DNA of 27,225 nt from a virus. The stretch lies in the IMG/VR virus record IMGVR_UViG_3300010883_000337, positions 1-27,225 of that record. One strand, given 5' to 3'. The position numbers and the translations under genes were made by a program. The notes under the pieces were generated by a model that worked only from the letters and a program-made list of their open reading frames with translations, was not told where the DNA came from and did not search any database. Of the stretch, positions 1 through 6,331 are shown one piece after another. The number at the start of each line of letters is the position of its first letter. The stretch's first letter is position 1.

Positions 1-53
1 GTGTAGGAACAACCACCTATAATTAACTTCTTGCGTTTAGAAAACAGGGACAT
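1..53 (-). CDS. 5' fragment of a gene running off the left edge; SGNH/GDSL hydrolase-like start
   Basis: An ATG at 53-51 opens a frame that stays open to base 1 and reads MSLFSKRKKLIIGGCSYT. It overlaps the last 17 bases of the carbamoyltransferase in another frame. A GGAG lies about 11 bases upstream of the ATG, which is a rather long spacing. A beta-strand of hydrophobic residues followed by GGCSYT resembles block I (G-x-S) of SGNH/GDSL-type hydrolases, in which the serine is the nucleophile. Only 17 complete codons are visible, so the family assignment is inference from a short motif. Overlap and shared strand suggest translational coupling with the carbamoyltransferase. The alternative is that this is a chance open frame. 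Confidence 0.55.
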   Translation of the reverse strand, partial: MSLFSKRKKLIIGGCSY

Positions 54-1374
54 TATATAACTTACTCCATTGTTGGGCGTCTTCCCACGTATTAACCATA
101 GGTTTGCCTTTAATATTTAAAGAGGTATTGAGTAACATAGGACATCCTGTCTTTTCATACCACACCTCTAATATTTGTCTTATTTGTGAACCACAATTTT
201 TCTTCACTACTTGCACTCTGGCAGTGCCATCAACATGAGTAACAGAACTATAGTCATGCTTTGCTTTTGCGACAAATTGCATGTACTCATTCATAGGGCC
301 CTCAAAGTATTCGTCTGCATACTCTTCCAGAATTGCTGGTGCGAAAGGACGAAACAACTGTCTGCGTTTGATCTTATTCACAGTATCCTTTATATCATAT
401 CGTGGATCAGCAAGAAGAGATCGATTACCTAATGCCCTGGGCCCAAACTCTGCCCTACCATTTGCAATACCAACAATCTTATTTGTTTCTAATGTTTCTA
501 TTATTTCGTTCAAATGTAAACCTTGCATTATAGGATAACCAAGATAAGGATTTCGCCACTTTAGTTTTGTCTTTAGAACTAAGGCAGCTGCCCCAATAGC
601 AGAACCAGCATCGCCAGGGGCGGGCATGATCCAGATATTCTTTCCTTTTATCTTAGAATTAGCTGCACAATTTAAAGCACACCCTCCCATAATTACTAGA
701 TTTTCACTGGGACATAAGTCCACAAGTTTAAGTAACTCCCTCTCATAGAGCAGCTGAACGGATGCTGCCAGGTCTTCTGAGGTGGCTTTTGGGTATATGT
801 CTCCACATCCCTTATGATTGTTCTCCCACAGTTGATCTTCTAAATTATACTTGGGTTCTCCATAAGCAGACATCCCCATCGTGATATATTCATCTTCGTT
901 GGGTTTTAGTCCTATACGTTGGGTGATTGCAGAATAGAGGAGGCCAAGAGAATACGGATATTTCCATGACTGCAACTTAGTCATCTTATCATCTTTTGCC
1001 TTCCATATAGAAATAGTATCCCATTCACCGATAGCATCGATAACTAGAATATTACATTCATTGAAGGGTGACGTATAATACCCAGCGGCCGCATGAGATT
1101 CATGGTGTCCGTAATTAAAGTCATAATTAACTCTGGGGGTTTGCCAGGATTGTCCAGCATACAAACGTCTTAGGTTTTTACGAAAAGGTTTCTCATAGTA
1201 TGCAACTATGTCTGGTTGATTGCGATCTGAAACAGGCCATTGGGAAGGATGTACCCATTTGTCGTTTTTGACTCCGCTGTATCTCTCAGCATGGGAAGCA
1301 TGTACAATAGTGTGACCTCTGATTAAACACACGCTTGCATCATGAAATCCCTCAGATATCCCTAGTATATTCAT
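37..1374 (-). CDS. NodU/CmcH-type carbamoyltransferase
   Basis: Predicted O-carbamoyltransferase that moves a carbamoyl group from carbamoyl phosphate, via carbamoyl-AMP, to a hydroxyl acceptor. Numbered from the ATG at 1374, visible family marks are GFHDAS near residues 9-14, the metal-binding HHESHA at about 90-95, GGCALN near 230-235, GRAEFGPRALGNRS near 306-319, FRPFAPAIL near 341-349 and NTSLNIKGKPMV near 416-427. The order is that of an N-terminal Kae1-like ATPase fold followed by the C-terminal carbamoyltransferase domain. At 445 residues it is shorter than many bacterial NodU proteins (about 550-600). The ATG is preferred over the GTG one codon earlier because GGGAG at 1385-1381 sits 6 bases upstream. 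It has its own sigma70-like promoter, unlike the virion genes. The acceptor is unknown: DNA base, sugar or small molecule are all possible. Related genes are known in marine T4-like phages. Confidence 0.93.
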   Translation of the reverse strand: MNILGISEGFHDASVCLIRGHTIVHASHAERYSGVKNDKWVHPSQWPVSDRNQPDIVAYYEKPFRKNLRRLYAGQSWQTPRVNYDFNYGHHESHAAAGYYTSPFNECNILVIDAIGEWDTISIWKAKDDKMTKLQSWKYPYSLGLLYSAITQRIGLKPNEDEYITMGMSAYGEPKYNLEDQLWENNHKGCGDIYPKATSEDLAASVQLLYERELLKLVDLCPSENLVIMGGCALNCAANSKIKGKNIWIMPAPGDAGSAIGAAALVLKTKLKWRNPYLGYPIMQGLHLNEIIETLETNKIVGIANGRAEFGPRALGNRSLLADPRYDIKDTVNKIKRRQLFRPFAPAILEEYADEYFEGPMNEYMQFVAKAKHDYSSVTHVDGTARVQVVKKNCGSQIRQILEVWYEKTGCPMLLNTSLNIKGKPMVNTWEDAQQWSKLYNVPVF

Positions 1375-1397
1375 CACCTACTCCCACAAATAAGAAC

Positions 1398-1426
1398 ATC
1401 ATATCACAAGTTATAATTAAAGTCAA
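1398..1426 (-). promoter_or_regulatory. sigma70-like promoter for the carbamoyltransferase
   Basis: On the minus strand TTGACT (1426-1421) and TATGAT (1403-1398) are separated by exactly 17 bases, and a TG one base before the -10 box makes it an extended -10. Both hexamers match 5 of 6 consensus positions. A start near 1391 would give a short leader containing GGGAG and then the ATG at 1374. This is the form of host-polymerase (early-type) phage promoters and differs from the TATAAATA elements elsewhere in the window. Confidence 0.8.
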
Positions 1427-1430
1427 GTAC

Positions 1431-2006
1431 CTATTTGATAAAAGCGGAATATGCTACTAGAGCCTCCAATGGAGTTTTTGCTTTACGGATTGCAGCTTTT
1501 TTAACCTTTGCTTTGCTTTTTTGGATTACGTCCTGTTCGAACATTTTTAGTTTCATTTTAAACAAAGATTCTTTTTGGACTTCATCTTCTTCATCATACT
1601 CAAACATAATATCTACAGATGGCATAGTTTCTTCTGCCGGCGCTACCATTGCTTCTGGTTCAGGCGCCCGATTGGTTCCATCATCCCCATGACCATATAA
1701 ATTATTCTCTGTAGCATACCTATGAAAAGCATCTCTAAATTCTGTTCTGGTTGCTTCATTGCGATCACGTGTACACTCATCAATAGAGTCATAACTAAAT
1801 TCCTTCAGTAGATACTGAAATTGTTCATTTTCCTCATCAACTGCAATGTAATACTCTCGCAATGTTTGTGTTTCAGCTGAATCGCCTGTATCATGCCACA
1901 GAACAGCTACCGTATCCAATTCTGGATTCGTATAGTATGCCTCTACGATCCTACCACAAAAAGGGAAAGGTTCACCGGCAATCGGTTTATAGTCGTTATC
2001 AGCCAT
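1431..2006 (-). CDS. Hypothetical charged protein, 191 residues
   Basis: No family is recognised. The N-terminal 100 residues look like a compact alpha/beta domain rich in aromatic and acidic residues (AVLWHDTGDS near 34-43). An acidic Pro/Glu-rich linker follows at about 112-143 and then a Lys-rich, probably helical tail at 150-176. No membrane segment or signal peptide is visible. The ATG at 2006 has AGGAG at 2017-2013, 6 bases upstream, and a CATAAATA late-promoter match just before it. It is therefore probably expressed with the virion genes and could be a minor structural or assembly protein. That role is inferred from position only. The next gene downstream has its own promoter, so this gene probably ends the late unit. 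Confidence 0.85.
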   Translation of the reverse strand: MADNDYKPIAGEPFPFCGRIVEAYYTNPELDTVAVLWHDTGDSAETQTLREYYIAVDEENEQFQYLLKEFSYDSIDECTRDRNEATRTEFRDAFHRYATENNLYGHGDDGTNRAPEPEAMVAPAEETMPSVDIMFEYDEEDEVQKESLFKMKLKMFEQDVIQKSKAKVKKAAIRKAKTPLEALVAYSAFIK

Positions 2007-2023
2007 TATTATCTCCTATCCTT

Positions 2024-2031
2024 TATTTATG
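2024..2031 (-). promoter_or_regulatory. T4-type late promoter (CATAAATA) for the 191-residue gene
   Basis: CATAAATA on the minus strand differs from the T4 late consensus TATAAATA at one base. It lies 17 bases upstream of the ATG at 2006, with AGGAG between. The TAA at 2029-2027 inside the element is the stop codon of the upstream 317-residue gene. Confidence 0.65.
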
Positions 2032-2980
2032 CTTTAACTATACGTAGGTTATACGTAGCTATGGTTGCAGCTGATCCATTTGGAAATTCTTGTGAACGGT
2101 AATCATCACCAACTTGTAATGTTCCATAAGCACCAGCACCATTTAGTCTAGTATCAACAATAGCAGTTCCTCTTGTAGCGCCTCCACTTGAGGCCATGAG
2201 GTAATTAATCTTGTAACCAGCAGCATTGTGGGCCGCTGTATATCTCAACCAATTAGCAAGTTCTGAAGCGATTGTTGCATCACTCATCTGTTGAAGATCA
2301 TTCTGAGCGTTAATAACTAAGGGTGGTGCATTGACCGTAACATCTGTACCATTCCGTCTGTGTAAGTAATAACTTGTAATCGTAGTTGGTTGATCTAATG
2401 TTTCTGGAATACCAGCAGCAGAATATGCGCCCGTATTTGCTCTTGTGTCGGTAAAAATAGGATTGGCACTTACTTGTGTGTAACCAGAAGCAGCAGTAGC
2501 AGAAGTTGTTATTGTATAAGTTCCACCTGTGTTTCCACTTTCAGAACTAACAACCATTAGATCAACAGCAGGATACACAAAGGTATCTAAGGTATCTGCT
2601 AAAGTCATTGCTTGAATAGAAGAAGTAGAGGAATCATAATACACAGGGAAAGTTGTTCCATCATCGGCAGGGTTGGCAATACTTCCTGTAACAACATACC
2701 CCAAGTTTACTTTATCGTGGGACACTGTAACAGTAGAAGGTTCAGCAGTTGATCCTTCTGCAACAAAAGCAGTTGAAGACTGTGACCTTGCACCAGCTTG
2801 CAATCTTGTATCACTAATAGCAGCGATCAAAGCACCACTAGCACTTACATATGTCAATTGTGCAGTAGGATTGCCAGCATAGGTATAGATCATCTTTTGT
2901 TGTACCAAAAGAATTTCACCAGCAGTCATTTCTTGAAGATCGTTACTTCCGTCAAGTTTTAATGGCGTTCGAACAGTCAA
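2027..2980 (-). CDS. Virion structural protein with three ~105-residue modules
   Basis: Resembles structural proteins of marine T4-like phages that begin with a PLK-DGSN-LQEM segment. Three related modules are visible. They start near residues 14 (DLQEMTAGEI), 122 (IQAMTLADT) and 228 (DLQQMSDATI), and each contains an S/T/V-DTR motif at 57-59, 178-180 and 276-278, followed by a Gly/Ala-rich turn and a beta-strand pair. This fits a trimeric or pseudo-threefold beta-rich fibre or collar component. The start is TTG at 2980, supported by AAGGAG 8 bases upstream. No in-frame ATG fits the conserved N-terminus. It follows the long fibre gene and a CATAAATA late promoter. Its exact place in the virion is not known from sequence. 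Confidence 0.85.
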   Translation of the reverse strand: MTVRTPLKLDGSNDLQEMTAGEILLVQQKMIYTYAGNPTAQLTYVSASGALIAAISDTRLQAGARSQSSTAFVAEGSTAEPSTVTVSHDKVNLGYVVTGSIANPADDGTTFPVYYDSSTSSIQAMTLADTLDTFVYPAVDLMVVSSESGNTGGTYTITTSATAASGYTQVSANPIFTDTRANTGAYSAAGIPETLDQPTTITSYYLHRRNGTDVTVNAPPLVINAQNDLQQMSDATIASELANWLRYTAAHNAAGYKINYLMASSGGATRGTAIVDTRLNGAGAYGTLQVGDDYRSQEFPNGSAATIATYNLRIVKA

Positions 2981-3000
2981 TGGATAATCTCCTTATACAT

Positions 3001-3008
3001 TATTTATG
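3001..3008 (-). promoter_or_regulatory. T4-type late promoter (CATAAATA) for the 317-residue gene
   Basis: The minus strand reads GGCATAAATAATG, a one-base variant of TATAAATA. The TAA at 3006-3004 is the stop of the 1029-residue fibre gene, so promoter and stop overlap. AAGGAG and the TTG start of the downstream gene follow. Confidence 0.65.
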
Positions 3009-6000
3009 CCCCCGCCGTATGCATTGTTTTCAGTGTTGTACCACTAGAATTTTTAATTAACAGAGTTGATAGAGTTTTTAACTGTACAGAACTAATCGCA
3101 TCATCGGCCATTTTTGCTTCTGTTATTGAATCATCTACCAAGGCGCCAACGGGAATTGAAGAAGCTGGCAGAATTGGTATCTGACTAAAGGTAACTACAC
3201 CAGCAGATGCAATTGTCATAGAGTCAGCATCAGTAGCAGTTCCTATTGTTCCACCGTCTGGAATTTGGATACTACCACCAGAAGTATGTACAGTACCAGT
3301 TTGATCTGGAAAAGTGATAGTACGATCAGCAGTAGGATTAGTAAAGGCAAAAGATGTTTCGTGATCATTAGGAGTACCACCCTCAAATACTAGAGGTGTT
3401 GCACCAGCAATTGTTGCCCCGATTGTTAATGTATCGGCAGCCGCATCACCCAGAACCAAGTTACCGTTAAGGGTTGTGGTTCCTGTAACTACAATATCAG
3501 AAGAGAATGTAACAACACCAGCAGAACTGATCGTCATTGCATCTGTATCAGAGGCTGAACCTATGGTTCCAGCATCTGCAATTACGAGACTTGTTAGAGT
3601 ACCCAATGAAGTTATACTTCCTTGAGCTGCGGTATTAACTGTACCTGTCAAGTTACCCGTTACGTTACCAGCAAATATTGTGGATGTTAATGTTCCACTA
3701 TTAGGATTGTAAGTATACCCTGTGTCTGTTCTTGGATTTTCATTACCCGTAGCAGTATCAACAAATACTGGGAAATGAGTTGCGTCTGTAGTATTAGTTG
3801 CAATCAGAGTAAAGCTTGCGGCATTACTTCCTACTGTACCAGAGAATGAAAGATTACCAGCACCATCAGAAACCAAAGCGTCACCGCTAGAAGAAGCATC
3901 TGCAACAGGCAATTTCCAAATCTGATTTCCAGCGAGTGTACTGTGTGCAGCAAATCCAACATAGTTCGAACCTTCATACCAACGTAATTCCATTTCGTCA
4001 CCAATAAGGGACACACCTTGACTAAATGATACAAGGCCTGTTGAAGCGATTGCTATTGAATCTGCATCAGAGGCAGAACCTATCTGACCATCATCGGCAA
4101 GTGTTATACCAGCACTATGAATATCTCTTTGACTGAAAGTTACTACACCAACATTGGTAATGGACATTGCATCTGGATCACCTACAGAACCAATTTCTCC
4201 AGCATTATTAATTGTTATACCAGCATTGTGAACACTTCTTTGACTGAGTGTAACTACACCATCAGATGCAATCGTAATTGAGTCAGCATCAGTAGCAGTT
4301 CCTATTGTTCCACCGTCTTTAATTGCGATATCGTCTACAAAAGAAACAATACCAGTAGAAGCAATTGTTATGGCAGAAGTAGAACTTGCGACACCGATTG
4401 TGCCAGCATCTTTGAGTAGAATATCGTCTTTAAATGTTACGATACCAGTTGATGCAATTGTCATCGCATCCGTTGCACTAGCAGAACCGATTGTACCAGC
4501 ATCAGCTATTTTGATGTGACTACTAAAAGAAACAACACCGTTACTAGCAATTGTAATAGCACTAGTTGATGAGGCCGAACCTATGGTTCCAGCATCTGGG
4601 ATTGTAATACTTCCACCAGAAGTATGTACAGTACCAGTTTCATTTGGTAGAGTAATTGTTCTATCAGCAGTAGGGTCTGTTATTGTTAGGGTGGTTTCCC
4701 ATTCATCTGGCGTAGCACCCTCAAATATAATAGCATTAGCTGCGTTCATGGTTACGGTATCAACAACAGTCTGAGTTCCTTGAACTGTTAAGTTACCAGC
4801 AACAGTTAGGTTATCTCCGATTGTTACTTCAGATGTAGTGTGACCAATCGTCACCGCAATACCAGAAGTTTCCGTTGCAAGTTTCATTATACCCGTTTTG
4901 TTAGTGATATAAGAATTTGCAGCGTCATGGTATATTATCATATCACTACCACCGCCGAAGTTGAACTTGTCGCCGTCTGCGATTACGATATCACCATTAG
5001 CATCTAGTACTAGTGCTTTTGAAGCAGCAGCCGTTCCGGCAGTTATACCATCAATCGCTTCTAGGTCTGCTTCATTTATTACAGCAGAACCAATTGTAAA
5101 TCCACCAGCAGTCACAACTCCTGTAGCAGTTAAAGCGCCAGCAACAGTTACCAACTGATCTGCTAATGTCATTAAATCAGTATCACCTGTATGTCCAACT
5201 GTCGCTCCATTGATAATTACGTTATCAACAGTAAGTGTAGTAAGTGTTCCTAGTGAAGTAATATTTGGTTGAGCAGGCGTTGTTAGTGTAACGTCAGCAA
5301 TATAGGTTTTAATTCGTGATACAGCACTTTTTCTGTTTGTACCATTAGCGCCATCATCGACAATAATTAGATCGGCATCAACAAGATCAGCACCAATGTC
5401 TGTTCCACCATCAATGTCTATATCCAGAAGGACTATTGAACCATCGGGATATACGGGCCCTACAGCAAAAGTAACGGTTCCATTTGCAGCTATTGTCATA
5501 GCGCCAGGTGTTGTGGCAGAACCAATTGTTCCAACGTCTTTGATTATGATGTCATCTACGAATGTTACTATACCACCAGAACCAATTGTCATGGCAGTGG
5601 TTGCCGAAGCAGAACCAATAGTTCCATCATCTTTGATAAGGATATCATCAATAAATGTTACAATACCTGTAGAAGCAATTGTCATTGCAGCGGCAGTACT
5701 AACAGAACCGATTGTTTGACCGTCATTAACAGTCATACCTAGTGTGAAGTTATTTTTCTGACTAAAGGTAATTACACCCGTACTAGCAATTGTCATAGAG
5801 TCAGCGTCTGATACAGAACCAATAGTACCACCATCAGCAATTCTTAGGGGGGTTGTGTCTGATAGAAATATAGTACCACTAGAATCTGGAACAAGTACAG
5901 TTCGATCCGCTGTGGGGTTTACAACAGAGAGTGTCGTTTCATGGGCATCAGCTATAGCACCTTCGAAAACGAGATTTGATCCAAAAGTGGGATTATCTTT

Positions 6001-6093
6001 TAGGATAGTCACATCGTCTTGAAGCTTGTTATATTCTAATCTAAACTCTTCTAGAGTTTGAGATGTCGTTAACTGTGATGCTGTAATAGCCAT
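3004..6093 (-). CDS. Long repeat-built tail fibre protein
   Basis: Probable tail fibre or peripheral baseplate fibre of 1029 residues. The N-terminal 35 residues are helical (LEEFRLEYNKLQDDVTIL), suited to a trimer coiled coil or attachment. The body holds about 12 copies of a roughly 25-residue unit of the form GTIGSASDADSMTIAS-G-VTFS, plus a more diverged copy near 300-325. Three copies of a second module (FEG-P--ETTL--PTADRT---P--GTV) lie near residues 43-77, 480-520 and 930-965. The last 43 residues match the end of the 241-residue fibre-like protein (30 of 43 identical). GGAAGG lies 10 bases upstream of the ATG, which abuts the TAA of the preceding gene. Low-complexity Gly/Ser/Thr/Ala beta repeats are typical of marine phage fibres. 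No receptor-binding domain or chaperone domain can be named. Confidence 0.88.
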   Translation of the reverse strand: MAITASQLTTSQTLEEFRLEYNKLQDDVTILKDNPTFGSNLVFEGAIADAHETTLSVVNPTADRTVLVPDSSGTIFLSDTTPLRIADGGTIGSVSDADSMTIASTGVITFSQKNNFTLGMTVNDGQTIGSVSTAAAMTIASTGIVTFIDDILIKDDGTIGSASATTAMTIGSGGIVTFVDDIIIKDVGTIGSATTPGAMTIAANGTVTFAVGPVYPDGSIVLLDIDIDGGTDIGADLVDADLIIVDDGANGTNRKSAVSRIKTYIADVTLTTPAQPNITSLGTLTTLTVDNVIINGATVGHTGDTDLMTLADQLVTVAGALTATGVVTAGGFTIGSAVINEADLEAIDGITAGTAAASKALVLDANGDIVIADGDKFNFGGGSDMIIYHDAANSYITNKTGIMKLATETSGIAVTIGHTTSEVTIGDNLTVAGNLTVQGTQTVVDTVTMNAANAIIFEGATPDEWETTLTITDPTADRTITLPNETGTVHTSGGSITIPDAGTIGSASSTSAITIASNGVVSFSSHIKIADAGTIGSASATDAMTIASTGIVTFKDDILLKDAGTIGVASSTSAITIASTGIVSFVDDIAIKDGGTIGTATDADSITIASDGVVTLSQRSVHNAGITINNAGEIGSVGDPDAMSITNVGVVTFSQRDIHSAGITLADDGQIGSASDADSIAIASTGLVSFSQGVSLIGDEMELRWYEGSNYVGFAAHSTLAGNQIWKLPVADASSSGDALVSDGAGNLSFSGTVGSNAASFTLIATNTTDATHFPVFVDTATGNENPRTDTGYTYNPNSGTLTSTIFAGNVTGNLTGTVNTAAQGSITSLGTLTSLVIADAGTIGSASDTDAMTISSAGVVTFSSDIVVTGTTTLNGNLVLGDAAADTLTIGATIAGATPLVFEGGTPNDHETSFAFTNPTADRTITFPDQTGTVHTSGGSIQIPDGGTIGTATDADSMTIASAGVVTFSQIPILPASSIPVGALVDDSITEAKMADDAISSVQLKTLSTLLIKNSSGTTLKTMHTAGA
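3007..3135 (-). repeat. Shared C-terminal fibre module, copy 1
   Basis: The final 43 codons of the 1029-residue fibre. They contain AISSVQLKTLSTLLIKNS and GTTLKT and end in AGA before TAA. Paired with 14277-14405. Confidence 0.88.
3180..5832 (-). repeat. Coding tandem repeats of the long fibre (about 12 units)
   Basis: A 25-residue motif with GTIGS, (M/I)TIAS and V(T/S)F(S/V)(Q/D) anchors recurs at irregular spacing of about 30-37 residues, with a gap in the middle of the protein. Copies vary in codons and residues, so this is an old, diversified expansion and not a recent exact duplication. Confidence 0.85.
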
Positions 6094-6330
6094 TTAATTT
6101 TTACCTTCCACTAGAGATTGTAATAGACTTTTAATTTCATGCATTTCGCACTTTAATGTATTTATCTCTCTTGTTGTGTCTCTTATAGCATCTCTTTGAT
6201 CGGATGCTGAACGAGCCCTCTTAACTGCCTGATCATAAGCATCTCTATCCCTATTTATAATTGCACCAGAAGCTTCCTCTCTTACAAGAGCAGGTTTTCC
6301 TTCAACAGATATTAATTTTGATTCGCTCAT
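6094..6330 (-). CDS. Small coiled-coil protein between two virion genes
   Basis: Encodes 78 residues. The first 35 contain KLISVEGKPALVR and NRDRDAYDQA, and the last 40 form a likely amphipathic helix with Leu/Ile/Met spacing (INTLKCEMHEIKSLLQSLV), good for a coiled coil. Similar small proteins with a V-GH/K-LVRD-type start are found next to fibre genes in marine T4-like phages, by recollection of the family. A structural or fibre-attachment role is plausible but not shown. It starts 1 base after the stop of the 2140-residue gene and its own stop abuts the fibre start, so it is translated in a tight unit. No convincing ribosome-binding site precedes the ATG, which suggests translational coupling. 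Confidence 0.82.
   Translation of the reverse strand: MSESKLISVEGKPALVREEASGAIINRDRDAYDQAVKRARSASDQRDAIRDTTREINTLKCEMHEIKSLLQSLVEGKN
6252..6259 (-). promoter_or_regulatory. Possible internal late promoter (TATAAATA)
   Basis: An exact TATAAATA lies inside the 78-residue gene, about 160 bases before the long fibre ATG. It could add late transcription of the fibre. It also encodes ordinary codons (Ile-Ile-Asn), so a chance match is possible. Confidence 0.35.
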
Positions 6331-6331
6331 A

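Noticed and set aside
4583-5719. Open frames of 60-107 codons on the plus strand opposite the long fibre
   Set aside because: They are opposite strongly repetitive, clearly coding minus-strand sequence, have low-complexity Ile/Val/Pro/Ser translations and lack ribosome-binding sites.
3180-5832. CRISPR-like or non-coding tandem repeat array
   Set aside because: The repeats are in one continuous reading frame, vary at codon level and have no constant spacer length.
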